A DNA stretch of 64,000 nt, taken from assembly GCF_028867965.1 (NCBI RefSeq), contig NZ_JAPQNT010000013.1, forward strand, positions 1 through 64,000, written 5' to 3'. Every line of letters begins with the position of its first letter. The stretch's first letter is position 1. The position numbers and the translations under genes are program-made. Source of the DNA: Flavobacterium sp. SUN046 (lineage in GTDB: Bacteria > Bacteroidota > Bacteroidia > Flavobacteriales > Flavobacteriaceae). Positions 32,317 through 42,715 of the stretch are shown here, piece by piece. The notes beneath the pieces are model-generated. The model ran no database searches, was not told the DNA's origin, and saw only the letters and a program-made list of their open reading frames with translations.

Positions 32317-33459
32317 CTATTTTGAAAAACGTCTTCCTTTCCAAATAAAACTTCCAAATAAAGAGTAAATTCCGACACAACTACAAAAAATCGGATAAAT
32401 CCAACTACTCGCCAACGGTATAAAGAATTTGCTTTTTCGTAAATAAATATTTGATTGATAAAGCATAAGATAATCAACAATGTATTTAACAGCAAAAACA
32501 ACAATTAAATCCAATTTTGTCACATTGAGCGCAGTCGAAGTGCCGCAAGCGAATAAAAACACACCCAAAACCAAAGAAAGATTCATCAATAAAACAACTA
32601 CCGCCAATATTTTAGAATAAAATCCATTATAACTAGTAGTTTTACTAGCCCAACGAACACGTTGCATGAACAATTTATACAAATCATTTTCAGGTTTTGT
32701 TTTTACAATAAAATCAGTATTTTTTAAATAATACACTTTGTCAGAATGATTTTTCAATGCTTTTTGCAATAACAAAACATCATCGCCACTTGCTTTATCA
32801 TTGATTCCACCAAATCCGCCAATTTCAGTATATAATTTTTTAGTGTAAGCAAAATTTGCTCCGTTACACATAAACGGCTTTCCAACTCCGAAACTACCAA
32901 TAGTTGTACCTTGCAAACTCATTAAATCCAACTGTTGAAACCAATGAATCCAATTGTTTTTAGTTTTATAAACCACCGCACCAACAACCATTTCAGGATT
33001 ATTTGCCTGAATAAAATTATCTAAAGTATTTAGCCAATTTTTTTTTACAACACAATCGGCATCAGTTGTAACAATCCATTCGTGTTTTACAATCGGAATT
33101 GCCTTAGAAATAGCATCTTTTTTAGGAGAATTTGACAAACGTAAATTTTCTAATAATGTCGTTTCAATCAATCCGTTTTGCATGCGCCAATTGATATAAA
33201 TTCGTTCTGAAGTATCTTTTGAGAAATCATCAACCAAAATTAATTCAAACAATTCTTTTGGATAATTCAAATTAGAAATCGACGTTAAAAGCTTAGGTAA
33301 ATTTTTAGCTTCATTTCGAAACGGAACAATTATAGAAAATTTAGTTTTTGGTTTTAAATCGGTTCTTTCAAATGATTTTACTTTTTTAAAACCATAAATA
33401 AGTTGTGCAATAAAAATCACGTAAATAGCTAAAATCAAGAATAAAATAATTTCAATCAT
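32317..33459 (-). CDS. Membrane family 2 glycosyltransferase (processive type)
   Basis: 380 residues: one N-terminal membrane helix (2-22), a GT-A domain with IIVPFRNEAKNLPKLL, LILVDDFSKD, TTDADC and the QxxRW-type motif QRVRW, and three C-terminal membrane helices. QxxRW marks transferases related to cellulose, hyaluronan and poly-GlcNAc synthases. The loop between two C-terminal helices contains GTSTALNVTKLD, which is encoded by a dispersed repeat (32519-32543). Downstream of and 15 bases from a flippase-like gene, suggesting a glycolipid pathway. Confidence 0.87.
   Translation of the reverse strand: MIEIILFLILAIYVIFIAQLIYGFKKVKSFERTDLKPKTKFSIIVPFRNEAKNLPKLLTSISNLNYPKELFELILVDDFSKDTSERIYINWRMQNGLIETTLLENLRLSNSPKKDAISKAIPIVKHEWIVTTDADCVVKKNWLNTLDNFIQANNPEMVVGAVVYKTKNNWIHWFQQLDLMSLQGTTIGSFGVGKPFMCNGANFAYTKKLYTEIGGFGGINDKASGDDVLLLQKALKNHSDKVYYLKNTDFIVKTKPENDLYKLFMQRVRWASKTTSYNGFYSKILAVVVLLMNLSLVLGVFLFACGTSTALNVTKLDLIVVFAVKYIVDYLMLYQSNIYLRKSKFFIPLASSWIYPIFCSCVGIYSLFGSFIWKGRRFSK
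32519..32543. repeat. Dispersed repeat inside the glycosyltransferase gene
   Basis: GTCACATTGAGCGCAGTCGA followed by AGTGC; shares GAGCGCAGTCGA with the repeat in hemW (35439-35465). It is in frame and translated in the minus-strand gene. Confidence 0.6.
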
Positions 33460-33474
33460 AATGAATAATTTAAC

Positions 33475-34410
33475 TTAAATTTCCTTAAATGACTTATATG
33501 GTTTGAAAATCAAAACATAATAACTTCCAATGATAACGGGTAAAACTACATTCAAAAACCACATTAAAGTTGTTACAAAAACCACAATCCATTCATTAAC
33601 ATGCAGTAATCCGAAGAAATAAACTGCCAAACTTCCTTTTAAAGCAAAATCCAAAAACTGAAAACTCGGAATCACAGAAGCCAAAAAATAAACCGTCGTA
33701 ATGGTTGCCATCAAAATTGGATAGGACAAATCTACATCAAATGCCAAAAACAAAAAATAATATTGATGCGAAAAAACCAAATAGCGACACATACCTAAAA
33801 CAAAATTTTTGCGATGAATTTTCTTTGGAATTTCATTGATTCGTTCAATTAAATTATCAATCGAATATCCTTTTATTGTGATATTTTTAGAGAGAAAAGA
33901 GAATAGAATAAATAAAAAAGTAATGCCAATAATTGCAAAACTCCAGAGCCAATAGCCTAAAATCATCATGCCTAAAATCCCAAAAATGCCAGTAGCAACT
34001 ATTTGTATTCCGTTACAAATTAGATTCAGAAATATGATTTTTTTAGTGTCTTTTTTGTCAAAATATAATGCTTTTCCGGCATATTCACCAACGCCAACTG
34101 GAGTAAAAACGCCCAAAGTTAATGCCGCAAGAACTTGCTTTGTAGCTTCATTTATTGAAATTGGTTTTACAATTTGTGCCAAATTTTGCCATTTAAGGAT
34201 TTCAAAAAAGCGATTCAAAAAACTAAAAAATAAGATGAATGTTATTCCAGCAAACGATTGATTTTTGTGGTATAAAACCAAAAATTTATCCCAATCCAAT
34301 TTGTCATTTGAAGCCAGTTGATTGTAAATAAAATAAAATGCGCCAACAACAATCAAAAGTTTGACTATAAAAACCAAGAATTGTTTAGCTTTGTGAGGAA
34401 TTGTAATCAT
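33475..34410 (-). CDS. Lysylphosphatidylglycerol synthase-TM / UPF0104 family membrane protein
   Basis: 311 residues, seven to eight membrane helices, with the family landmarks LTLGVFTPVGVGEYAGKALYF and ASVIPSFQFLDFALKGSLAVYF. Homologues (AglD/MprF N-terminal-like) are flippases or accessory transferases for glycolipids. It precedes the glycosyltransferase gene by 15 bases, so they probably act together. Confidence 0.78.
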   Translation of the reverse strand: MITIPHKAKQFLVFIVKLLIVVGAFYFIYNQLASNDKLDWDKFLVLYHKNQSFAGITFILFFSFLNRFFEILKWQNLAQIVKPISINEATKQVLAALTLGVFTPVGVGEYAGKALYFDKKDTKKIIFLNLICNGIQIVATGIFGILGMMILGYWLWSFAIIGITFLFILFSFLSKNITIKGYSIDNLIERINEIPKKIHRKNFVLGMCRYLVFSHQYYFLFLAFDVDLSYPILMATITTVYFLASVIPSFQFLDFALKGSLAVYFFGLLHVNEWIVVFVTTLMWFLNVVLPVIIGSYYVLIFKPYKSFKEI

Positions 34411-34517
34411 TGTTGCAAAGTAAATGAAAACAATTCATAATCATGTAGATTTTTAAGCATGATAAAGATATTATAAAAATTAAAACTTTGTGACTTTGTG
34501 ACTTTGTGGCAAATTAT

Positions 34518-35072
34518 ATGGCAAACGAAAGAATAATTTTAGGAATTGACCCAGGAACAACAATAATGGGTTTCGGATTGATAAAAGTCATCAATAAAAA
34601 GATGGAATTTATTCAGTTAAATGAATTGATTTTATCCAAATACGATAATCATTATCAAAAGTTGAAAGTCATTTTTGAACGCACAATAGAACTAATTGAC
34701 ACACACAATCCAGATGAAATTGCTATCGAAGCACCGTTTTTTGGAAAGAATGTTCAGTCGATGTTAAAATTGGGTCGTGCGCAAGGCGTTGCAATGGCAG
34801 CAGGACTTTCGAGAGATATTCCAATTACAGAATACGAACCTAAAAAAATAAAAATGGCGATTACCGGAAATGGTAACGCCAGTAAAGAACAAGTTGCCAA
34901 AATGCTACAACAACTTTTGGGATTGAAAGAATTACCAAAAAATCTCGATTCAACTGATGGATTAGCAGCAGCAGTTTGTCATTTTTTCAATTCAGGAAAA
35001 GTGGTTGGAGAAAAAAGTTATACTGGTTGGGATGCTTTTGTGAAGGATAATGAAAAACGAGTTAAAAAATAG
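34518..35072 (+). CDS. ruvC: Holliday junction resolvase RuvC
   Basis: 184 residues, start at the ATG giving [20 protein letters not shown]. Catalytic acids: first Asp in GIDPGTT, Glu in AIEAPFF, and the C-terminal Asp in [12 protein letters not shown]. RuvC dimers cut Holliday junctions made mobile by RuvAB. A GTG four codons upstream is in frame but gives a poor N-terminus. The 60 bases downstream hold a hairpin repeat. Confidence 0.96.
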   Translation: MANERIILGIDPGTTIMGFGLIKVINKKMEFIQLNELILSKYDNHYQKLKVIFERTIELIDTHNPDEIAIEAPFFGKNVQSMLKLGRAQGVAMAAGLSRDIPITEYEPKKIKMAITGNGNASKEQVAKMLQQLLGLKELPKNLDSTDGLAAAVCHFFNSGKVVGEKSYTGWDAFVKDNEKRVKK

Positions 35073-35076
35073 TTTT

Positions 35077-35116
35077 CAGTCTCAGTTTTCAGCCACAGAA
35101 CTGCAAACTGCGACTG
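35077..35116. repeat. Hairpin repeat between ruvC and hemW
   Basis: CAGTCTCAGTTTTCAG and CTGCAAACTGCGACTG pair at 14 of 16 positions around an 8-base loop. May act as terminator or message end; no T run follows. Confidence 0.55.
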
Positions 35117-35133
35117 GGACTAAACATTAAATT

Positions 35134-36297
35134 ATGTCTGGAATCTACATTCACATACCATTTTGCAAACAAGCGTGTCATTATTGTGACTTTCATTTTT
35201 CTACTTCAATGAAAAAGAAAGACGAGATGGTTTTGGCATTGGCTAAAGAAATCGAACTTAGAAAAAATGAATTTCAAGATGAGGTTGTTGAAACCATTTA
35301 TTTTGGTGGTGGAACTCCAAGTATTTTAGAAGTTTCAGATATAAAATTACTGATTAATGCAGTTTATGAAAATTATAAAGTTGTAGAAAATCCAGAAATC
35401 ACAGTTGAAGCCAATCCTGATGATTTAATTTCAAAAGTGTTGTCTTCCCGAGCGCAGTCGAGGGATTTTTATCAAGAATATATTTCTTTAGGAATCAATC
35501 GTCTTTCCATCGGAATTCAATCGTTTTTTGAAGACGATTTAAAAATGATGAATCGCGCTCATAATTCCGAAGAAGCCAAAGAATGTTTAAAAATTGCCAC
35601 ACAATATTTCGATAACATTACCGTCGATTTAATTTATGGAATTCCGAATTTGAGTAACGAAAAATGGCTTCAAAATATCGAAATAGCTTTGTCGTTCAAT
35701 ATTCCGCATATTTCAAGTTACGCATTAACTGTTGAACCAAAAACAGCTTTACATAAATTTATCAAAAACGGAATTATTCCACAACCAGACGATGAGGTTG
35801 CACAAGAACAGTTTCATATTTTGGTTGATAAACTCGAACAAAACGGATTTATACATTACGAATTGTCCAATTTCGGCAAGGAAAATTATTTTTCTAAAAA
35901 CAATTCGAGTTATTGGTTAGGAAAAAAATACCTCGGAATTGGTCCATCGGCACACAGTTATAATGGAATTTCTAGAAGTTGGAATGTATCCAATAATACT
36001 ATTTATCGGAAATCTATTGCTGAAAATAAGTTGCCATCTGAAAGTGAAATTTTAACGTTGACCGATAGATATAATGAATATGTGATGACTGGATTGCGAA
36101 CCATTTGGGGAATTTCGTTAGATAGAATCGAAAATCAATTCGGCAAAATTTATTTGGATTATCTGAATCAACAAACTACAAAATACATTGATGATCATTT
36201 ACTTTTTGTAGATGAAAATATAATTCGTACAACCAAAAAAGGAAAGTTTTTGAGTGATGGAATTGCAAGTGATTTGTTTTTGCTAAATTTGGAATAG
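35134..36297 (+). CDS. hemW: HemW-like radical SAM haem chaperone
   Basis: 387 residues. Radical SAM cluster Cys at C11, C15, C18 (FCKQACHYCDF); GGGTPS near 58-63 binds SAM; VEANPDDL and INRLSIGIQSF are HemW/HemN landmarks; the HemW C-terminal domain follows (YNEYVMTGLRTIWGI). HemW binds haem and delivers it to respiratory enzymes; the HemN-specific N-terminal residues are absent. Residues about 102-111 (VLSSRAQSRD) lie where family members go straight from the EANPDDL helix to GINR, and are encoded by a dispersed repeat (35439-35465). Confidence 0.9.
   Translation: MSGIYIHIPFCKQACHYCDFHFSTSMKKKDEMVLALAKEIELRKNEFQDEVVETIYFGGGTPSILEVSDIKLLINAVYENYKVVENPEITVEANPDDLISKVLSSRAQSRDFYQEYISLGINRLSIGIQSFFEDDLKMMNRAHNSEEAKECLKIATQYFDNITVDLIYGIPNLSNEKWLQNIEIALSFNIPHISSYALTVEPKTALHKFIKNGIIPQPDDEVAQEQFHILVDKLEQNGFIHYELSNFGKENYFSKNNSSYWLGKKYLGIGPSAHSYNGISRSWNVSNNTIYRKSIAENKLPSESEILTLTDRYNEYVMTGLRTIWGISLDRIENQFGKIYLDYLNQQTTKYIDDHLLFVDENIIRTTKKGKFLSDGIASDLFLLNLE
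35439..35465. repeat. Dispersed repeat inside hemW
   Basis: TGTCTTCCCGAGCGCAGTCG followed by AGGGATT. It keeps the reading frame and adds roughly ten residues (SSRAQSRD) to HemW. Confidence 0.65.
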
Positions 36298-36298
36298 C

Positions 36299-36342
36299 TT
36301 AACCGCAAAGTTCGCAAAGGTTTACGCAAAGTTCGCAAAAGG
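36299..36342. repeat. Left inverted repeat of the GxxExxY unit
   Basis: Starts TTAACCGCAAAGTTCGCAAA directly after the hemW stop codon; inverted match of the element at 36754-36796 (about 38 of 43 positions). Built from GCAAAG direct sub-repeats. Confidence 0.8.
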
Positions 36343-36374
36343 ATAATAAATATAAACGCCAAAATAAACAGTAT

Positions 36375-36750
36375 ATGATAGAAAACGAATTGTCTAAATT
36401 GTGTTTGATTGTGCTTTAAAGGTGCATCAAACTTTAGGTCCAGGACTTTTAGAAAGTGCTTATGAAGAATGTTTGTTTTACGAATTAAAGAAAACAGGAT
36501 TGTATGTTGAAAAAAAAAAGCACTTCCATTAGTTTATGAAGAAGTAAAATTAGATGTTGGTTACAGAATAGATATAATAATCGAAAATAAATTAATTTTA
36601 GAAATTAAATCAGTTGAAGCTCTGAACGATGTTCATTTTGCTCAACTTTTAACATATTTAAAACTGACAAATTGTAAACTTGGAATGTTAATCAATTTCA
36701 ATGTTAATTTAATAAAAAATGGAATTAAACGAGTAGTTAATAATCTTTAA
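36375..36750 (+). pseudogene. Frameshifted GxxExxY-family gene
   Basis: Joining three frames gives a GxxExxY protein (TIGR04256 type): MIENELSK, then VFDCALKVHQTLGPGLLESAYEECLFYE-like sequence with the signature G-x-x-E-x-x-Y, then PLVYEEVKLDVGYRIDIIIENKLILEIKSVEAL and an end at the TAA 36748-36750. The last part has the D-x9-E-x-K pattern of PD-(D/E)xK nucleases. One base is missing near 36397 and one in the A run at 36510-36519, so no full-length product is made unless these are sequencing errors. The gene sits inside inverted repeats and looks like a small decayed mobile unit. Confidence 0.82.
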
Positions 36751-36753
36751 AAA

Positions 36754-36796
36754 CCTTGCGAACTTAGCGTAAAACTTTGCGTTCTTTGCGGTTAAA
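36754..36796. repeat. Right inverted repeat of the GxxExxY unit
   Basis: CCTTGCGAACTTAGCG... to ...CTTTGCGGTTAAA, the inverted counterpart of 36299-36342. It ends five bases before the ATG of the next gene. Confidence 0.8.
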
Positions 36797-36801
36797 TATT
36801 T

Positions 36802-37581
36802 ATGATAGCTAAAATAAACAATTTCCAAATCGACTTATCAAAACCAATTGATATCTCAATTCCGTTAACAAATACTGATGAAAACCCGATTGCGTGGTAT
36901 ATCGAAAAACCAGAAATTGAACCAGTAAAATTTGGCGATTGGATAGGGAAAGTTTCTGAAGGAAGTTCGACCAATTTCAACAATATTTTCTTCAATCCAC
37001 ATGGACACGGAACGCACACGGAATGTCTCGGACATATTACACGAGAATTTTATTCGATAAATCAATGTTTGAAACAATTTTTCTTTACTGCCGAATTGGT
37101 TTCAATTGAGCCTGAAAATATAAATGGAGATTTGATAATTACAAAGAATCAAATAGAAAGTTCTTTTGTCATTTCGACGCAGGAGAAATCACATGATAAA
37201 CTCCAAAATCCAGAGGCATTAATCATAAGAACTGTACCAAATTTAGAACTCAAAAAACATAAAAATTACTCCAATACAAATCCAGCCTATTTATCTGAAC
37301 AAGCAGCTAATTACATAAGAGAAATAGGAATTCAACATTTGCTCATCGATTTACCAAGTGTTGATAGAGAAGAAGATGAAGGAAAATTGTTGTCACACAA
37401 AGCATTTTGGAATGTAAAAGATGTCAATAATCTAAATAATGATGCGAGATTAAATTGCACGATTACTGAAATGATTTATGTTGATGATGCAATTCAAGAT
37501 GGAAGTTATATTTTAAATTTACAAATTGCTTCGTTTGAAAATGATGCAAGTCCAAGTAAACCAATTTTGTATAAAATATGA
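36802..37581 (+). CDS. Cyclase-family metal-dependent hydrolase (kynurenine formamidase-like)
   Basis: 259 residues of the cyclase family (PF04199). The metal motif is HGHGTHTECLGHI, with Glu where kynurenine formamidases have Asp (HxGTHxDxPxH). A GVDxPSVDR-like block (LLIDLPSVDREEDEGKLLSHKAFW) and ITEMIYVDDAIQDGSYIL are family features. Possible substrates: N-formylkynurenine or another amide/lactone. Overlaps the GNAT gene by four bases (ATGA), so the two are coupled. Its promoter region is now the right end of the GxxExxY unit. Confidence 0.8.
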   Translation: MIAKINNFQIDLSKPIDISIPLTNTDENPIAWYIEKPEIEPVKFGDWIGKVSEGSSTNFNNIFFNPHGHGTHTECLGHITREFYSINQCLKQFFFTAELVSIEPENINGDLIITKNQIESSFVISTQEKSHDKLQNPEALIIRTVPNLELKKHKNYSNTNPAYLSEQAANYIREIGIQHLLIDLPSVDREEDEGKLLSHKAFWNVKDVNNLNNDARLNCTITEMIYVDDAIQDGSYILNLQIASFENDASPSKPILYKI

Positions 37582-37985
37582 TTGCAGTTTCCACAGATAA
37601 ATCCAAACTCAATGTTCTTTTTATTCAAAACTTTTTGAAAGATATTTATTGGGCAGCTGGTCGAACAATTGATGAAGTTCAAACTACAATTGACGCTTCA
37701 GTTTGCTTTGGGATTTATCTAAATGATGAGCAAATTGGTTTCTGTAGAGTTATAACTGATTACGTTGTTTTTGCTTATGTAATGGATGTTTTTATTGATG
37801 AAAACCATCGCAGAAAAGGATATTCTTCCATTCTAGTTGATGCAATGTTAAGTGAACCAAAATTGCAACAAGTCAAAATATGGCGATTAGCAACATCTGA
37901 TGCCCACTTTTTGTATGAAAAATTTGGTTTCAAATTGTTAGCTCATCCTGAAAAGATGATGGAAAAGCTTATTGAAATTAAATAA
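37578..37985 (+). CDS. GNAT-family N-acetyltransferase
   Basis: 135 residues with the GNAT core: FGIYLNDEQIGFCRVITD, then VFIDENHRRKGYSSILVDAML containing the acetyl-CoA pyrophosphate loop RRKGYS (a variant of Q/RxxGxG/A), and LYEKFGFKLL. Substrate unknown. Translated with the cyclase-family hydrolase upstream. Confidence 0.88.
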   Translation: MIAVSTDKSKLNVLFIQNFLKDIYWAAGRTIDEVQTTIDASVCFGIYLNDEQIGFCRVITDYVVFAYVMDVFIDENHRRKGYSSILVDAMLSEPKLQQVKIWRLATSDAHFLYEKFGFKLLAHPEKMMEKLIEIK

Positions 37986-38206
37986 TTCTTAACTCTCTTT
38001 AAACTCTTTTTTGTTTTCTAAACTTTTAAAAATTACTTTTAAAACTATTGAGAATTTGTTATTATTAATTCAGTAAATTATGAATTTAATGATTTTTAAT
38101 GCTGTAAAATTATAAAATTGTAATAATGTTAGTAAAATTTTAGTATTACATATCTTAATTATAAATTAGTGAGTTCGAATTGAAAAATTTTAAAAACTCA
38201 CAAATT

Positions 38207-41200
38207 ATGTTAGTAAAACAAGGACTTTATTTACCGGAATTTGAACACGATAATTGTGGTGCGGGATTTATTTGTAGTTTAAAAGGAAATAAATCTAATG
38301 ATATTATTCACAAAGCATTAGAAATTCTTGAAAAATTAGAACATCGTGGAGCTGTAAGTGCAGATGGTAAAACAGGAGACGGAGCTGGAATTTTAATTGA
38401 TATTCCGCATGATTTTTTTGTAGCAAAATGTGATTTTAATTTGCCAAATGCTGGAGAATATGCTGTAAGCAATGTTTTTCTTCCTAAAAAAGAAAATCAA
38501 CGCAATTATTGTATTGACCAACTAGAATATTATGTAAAAAAACAAGGTTTGGTTATTTTAGGTTGGCGAGAAGTACCAGTTGATAGCACAGTAATTGGTC
38601 GGATAGCAGCTGAAACAGAACCTTTTGTAAAACAAGTTTTTATAGGAAAATCTTCTGAAAATTTAACAAATTTTGAGTTTAATTTAAAATTATTTACTGC
38701 CAGAAAACAAGCTGAACATACTATTATTAATTCTAAATTATCTGAGAGTTCGCGTTTTTATCTTCCTAGTTTATCAACAAAAACAATTATTTTTAAAGGA
38801 TTGTTAATTCCAGAAGACATTAAATTATACTATAAAGATTTACAAGATCCTTCACTAGTAACTCGACTGGCACTTGTACATCAACGTTTTTCAACCAACA
38901 CTTTTCCTACTTGGGATTTAGCACAACCATTTAGATACATGTGTCATAATGGTGAAATTAACACCTTGCGTGGTAATGTATCTAGAACCTTATCACGTCA
39001 AGAGTTAATGGAAAGTGATTGGTTTGGAGAAGAAATAAAAAGCTTGTTTCCAATTATTTTGCCAGGAAAGTCAGACTCAGCTCAAATGGATATGGTAGTT
39101 GAATTGCTGTTAATGACTGGTCGCTCATTGCCCGAAGTAATGATGATTTTAGTTCCAGAAGCTTGGGAAAAAAATCCATATATGTCAGAATCAAAAAAAG
39201 CATTCTATGAGTATAATTCATGCATTATGGAGCCTTGGGACGGACCAGCATCAATACCTTTTACCGATGGTAATTATATTGGAGCCGTTCTAGACCGAAA
39301 CGGTTTGCGTCCTTCAAGATATACAGTTACTAAAGATGGTTATGTAATCATGTCATCTGAAACTGGTGTTATTGATATTGATCCTAAAAACATTGAACGA
39401 CACGGAAGATTAGAACCCGGCAAAATGTTTTTAGTAAATATGAATCAAGGAAGAATTATTAATGATGAAGAAATAAAAGAAGCCATTGTTTCAAAACATC
39501 CATATAAAATGTGGTTGGATAAAAATTTAGTGCATTTAAAAGATATTCCTGCTAAAAAAGGTCCAATAAAACACAAAGAAGAAGCATTAGAAAAACGTCA
39601 AATTCTTTTTGGATATACAGAAGAAGATATTAATTCGATTATTCTTCCAATGGTGCAAACAGGTAAAGAACCAATTGGATCTATGGGAAGTGATACTCCA
39701 ATTGCTATTTTGTCTGACAAACCTCAATTGTTATATAATTATTTCAAACAATTATTTGCTCAAGTTACAAATCCACCTTTAGACGGAATTCGAGAAAAAT
39801 TAATTACAGATATAAGTTTAACATTAGGTAAGGATACTAATATTTTCAAAATTAATGAAGATCAATGCCGAAAATTGAAAATCCAAAATCCTGTAATCTC
39901 TAAACATGATTTAGATAAAATTAAAAACTACACCAATAATCCAGATTTTGTAGTTACCACAATTTCGATACTTTATGAAGTTGGAAAAGGATTAAATGAA
40001 TTAGAAAAGGCATTAAGTAATTTGGTAAAAAAAGCATCTAAAGCTATTGATGATGGCGGAAACATTATTATTTTATCAGATAGAGGAGTCAATAATACTA
40101 TGGCGCCAATACCAGCACTTTTAGCGTGTTCTTATGTAAATCACGAATTGTATAAAATTGGTAAACGCGCTAAAGTTAGCATCATAATTGAATCGGCTGA
40201 GCCCAGAGAAGTTCATCATTTTGCATTGCTTTTTGGCTATGGAGCAAGTGCTATAAATCCGTATATAGTTAACGAAATTGTGCACAAACAAATTCAAGAT
40301 AAAGAAATTGAAAATATAGATTATTTAGAAGCAGTTATCAATTACAACAAAGCTATAGGAATGGGAATTCTTAAGGTAATGAACAAAATTGGTATTTCTA
40401 CATTAAACTCTTACCGCGGAGCTCAATTATTTGAATGCATAGGTTTAAATACCAAAGTAGTAGAAGAATATTTTCCGAATACAATTACAAGAATTCAAGG
40501 AATTGGATTAAGAGAAATTGAAAAAGAAATTTATAATCGTCATAAAAAAGCTTATGATAAAGAAGCAATTGAAGCCGATTTAAGTTTGGACTTTGGCGGA
40601 CAATATAAATGGAGACGAAATGGTGAAAAACATACTTTCAATCCGTTAAGTGTTGCAAAACTACAAGAAGCTGTAAGAAGCAATAAACATAGCACATTTG
40701 CCGAATACTCTGAATTAATAAACGAACAATCTAAACATTTAATGACCATTAGAGGTTTATTTGAATTTACCAATTTTGATCCCATTCCTTTAGAAGAAGT
40801 TGAGCCTTGGACAAATATTGTAAAGCGTTTTAAAACCGGCGCAATGTCTTATGGTTCAATAAGTAAAGAAGCTCATGAAAATTTAGCTGTAGCCATGAAC
40901 AGAATTGGCGGAAAAAGTAATTCGGGTGAAGGCGGTGAAGACGAAGAACGTTTTTATAAAGATTCAAATGGCGATTGGAAAAACTCTGCAATTAAGCAAG
41001 TTGCTTCGGGTCGTTTTGGTGTAACTTCTAACTATCTTACTAATGCTTCCGAAATTCAAATTAAAATGGCACAAGGTGCAAAACCTGGTGAAGGCGGACA
41101 GCTTCCTGGTCCAAAAGTAAATCCAGAGATTGCTAAAACAAGAAATTCTACTCCTTATGTAGGATTAATTTCGCCGCCACCACATCATGATATTTATTCA

Positions 41201-42712
41201 ATTGAAGATTTATCACAATTAATTTACGATTTAAAATCGGCAAATAGAGAAGCAAGAATTAATGTAAAATTAGTTTCAGAAGTTGGTGTTGGCACAGTTG
41301 CAGCTGGTGTTGCCAAAGCTAAAGGCGATGTAATATTGATTTCTGGTCATGATGGCGGTACTGGCGCTTCACCTTTAACTTCTTTAAAACATGCAGGATT
41401 ACCTTGGGAATTAGGATTGGCTGAAGCACAACAAACTTTAGTCATGAATAACTTAAGAAATCGCGTGGTTTTAGAATGCGACGGACAATTAAAAACAGGA
41501 CGTGATGTTGCTATTGCTTGTTTGCTTGGTGCAGAAGAATTTGGTTTTGCTACAGCTCCATTAGTAGCTTCTGGTTGCATAATGATGCGCGTATGTCATT
41601 TAAATACTTGCCCAGTCGGAATTGCAACACAAAACCCAGAATTGCGTAAAAAATTTGAAGGAAAACCTGAACATGTAGTTAATTTTATGTTTTTTGTAGC
41701 GCAAGAGTTGAGAGAAATAATGGCGCAATTAGGTTTTAGAACAGTAAATGAAATGGTAGGTCAAGTTCAAAAATTAAATCGAAATAAAACCATCAAGCAT
41801 TACAAAGCCTTAGGATTAGACTTATCACCTATTTTACATCAAGTTAAAGTAGAGGAACATGTTAAGTTGTATAATACTGAATCTCAAGAACATCATTTAG
41901 AAAAATCGTTAGACTTTAAAATAATTCGTCAAGCACACCCAGCATTATTTAGGAAAGAAAAAACTATCATAGAATCAAAAATAAACAATAGAGACAGAGC
42001 TTTTGGAGCTATTTTAAGCAATGAGATATCTAAAATTTATGGTTCAAAAGGTTTGCCTGAAAACACTTTAAAAATTAATTTTACTGGTTCAGCTGGACAA
42101 AGTTTTGGTGCATTTGCAACCAAAGGATTGACATTAGTAATCAATGGAAATTCAAATGATTATTTAGGAAAAGGATTATCTGGCGCAAAATTAGTTGTGA
42201 AAGTTCCAGACGAAGCAACAATTGTACCTGAAGAAAACATAATTATTGGAAATGTAGCTTTGTATGGAGCAACTTCTGGCGAAGTATATATTAATGGTAA
42301 AGCAGGCGAACGATTTTGTGTCAGAAATTCGGGAGCAATAGCAGTTGTTGAAGGAATTGGTGATCACGGATGTGAATATATGACTGGTGGTATAGCTGTA
42401 ATTCTTGGAGAAGTAGGTCGCAATTTTGGTGCAGGAATGAGCGGTGGTGTGGCTTATATTTATGATTTGAATGCTACTTTTGATAAACAATGTAACAAAG
42501 AAGGTCTCAATTTAGATGCAGTAGAATTAGAGGAAGATATTTCAGAATTAAAGCATTTAATACAAAACCATTATAATGCCACGATGAGTCCGTTAGCACA
42601 ACGAATTTTAGAAAACTGGGAAACACAATTATCTAAATTTATAAAAGTACTACCTGAAGAATACAAACAAGCTTTAATTAGATTAGAAAAAGAAAACCTT
42701 GTAAAGCAATAG
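38207..42712 (+). CDS. gltB: Glutamate synthase large subunit
   Basis: 1501 residues from the ATG at 38207. The N-terminal glutaminase needs a free Cys: C17 in HDNCGAGF, preceded by a 16-residue propeptide, which supports this start over a TTG 27 bases upstream. FMN/synthase domain: [17 protein letters not shown] region ([17 protein letters not shown]), [15 protein letters not shown]; the 3Fe-4S Cys in [16 protein letters not shown]-terminal GXGXG beta-helix ([19 protein letters not shown]-like). Makes two glutamates from glutamine and 2-oxoglutarate. Operon with gltD four bases downstream. Confidence 0.97.
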   Translation: MLVKQGLYLPEFEHDNCGAGFICSLKGNKSNDIIHKALEILEKLEHRGAVSADGKTGDGAGILIDIPHDFFVAKCDFNLPNAGEYAVSNVFLPKKENQRNYCIDQLEYYVKKQGLVILGWREVPVDSTVIGRIAAETEPFVKQVFIGKSSENLTNFEFNLKLFTARKQAEHTIINSKLSESSRFYLPSLSTKTIIFKGLLIPEDIKLYYKDLQDPSLVTRLALVHQRFSTNTFPTWDLAQPFRYMCHNGEINTLRGNVSRTLSRQELMESDWFGEEIKSLFPIILPGKSDSAQMDMVVELLLMTGRSLPEVMMILVPEAWEKNPYMSESKKAFYEYNSCIMEPWDGPASIPFTDGNYIGAVLDRNGLRPSRYTVTKDGYVIMSSETGVIDIDPKNIERHGRLEPGKMFLVNMNQGRIINDEEIKEAIVSKHPYKMWLDKNLVHLKDIPAKKGPIKHKEEALEKRQILFGYTEEDINSIILPMVQTGKEPIGSMGSDTPIAILSDKPQLLYNYFKQLFAQVTNPPLDGIREKLITDISLTLGKDTNIFKINEDQCRKLKIQNPVISKHDLDKIKNYTNNPDFVVTTISILYEVGKGLNELEKALSNLVKKASKAIDDGGNIIILSDRGVNNTMAPIPALLACSYVNHELYKIGKRAKVSIIIESAEPREVHHFALLFGYGASAINPYIVNEIVHKQIQDKEIENIDYLEAVINYNKAIGMGILKVMNKIGISTLNSYRGAQLFECIGLNTKVVEEYFPNTITRIQGIGLREIEKEIYNRHKKAYDKEAIEADLSLDFGGQYKWRRNGEKHTFNPLSVAKLQEAVRSNKHSTFAEYSELINEQSKHLMTIRGLFEFTNFDPIPLEEVEPWTNIVKRFKTGAMSYGSISKEAHENLAVAMNRIGGKSNSGEGGEDEERFYKDSNGDWKNSAIKQVASGRFGVTSNYLTNASEIQIKMAQGAKPGEGGQLPGPKVNPEIAKTRNSTPYVGLISPPPHHDIYSIEDLSQLIYDLKSANREARINVKLVSEVGVGTVAAGVAKAKGDVILISGHDGGTGASPLTSLKHAGLPWELGLAEAQQTLVMNNLRNRVVLECDGQLKTGRDVAIACLLGAEEFGFATAPLVASGCIMMRVCHLNTCPVGIATQNPELRKKFEGKPEHVVNFMFFVAQELREIMAQLGFRTVNEMVGQVQKLNRNKTIKHYKALGLDLSPILHQVKVEEHVKLYNTESQEHHLEKSLDFKIIRQAHPALFRKEKTIIESKINNRDRAFGAILSNEISKIYGSKGLPENTLKINFTGSAGQSFGAFATKGLTLVINGNSNDYLGKGLSGAKLVVKVPDEATIVPEENIIIGNVALYGATSGEVYINGKAGERFCVRNSGAIAVVEGIGDHGCEYMTGGIAVILGEVGRNFGAGMSGGVAYIYDLNATFDKQCNKEGLNLDAVELEEDISELKHLIQNHYNATMSPLAQRILENWETQLSKFIKVLPEEYKQALIRLEKENLVKQ

Positions 42713-42715
42713 ATT

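Noticed and set aside
36375..36750. Two small overlapping intact genes
   Set aside because: The pieces align to consecutive parts of one GxxExxY protein, so frameshifts explain them better.
38180..38206. Longer GltB from a TTG start
   Set aside because: The ATG at 38207 gives the usual short propeptide before the catalytic Cys.
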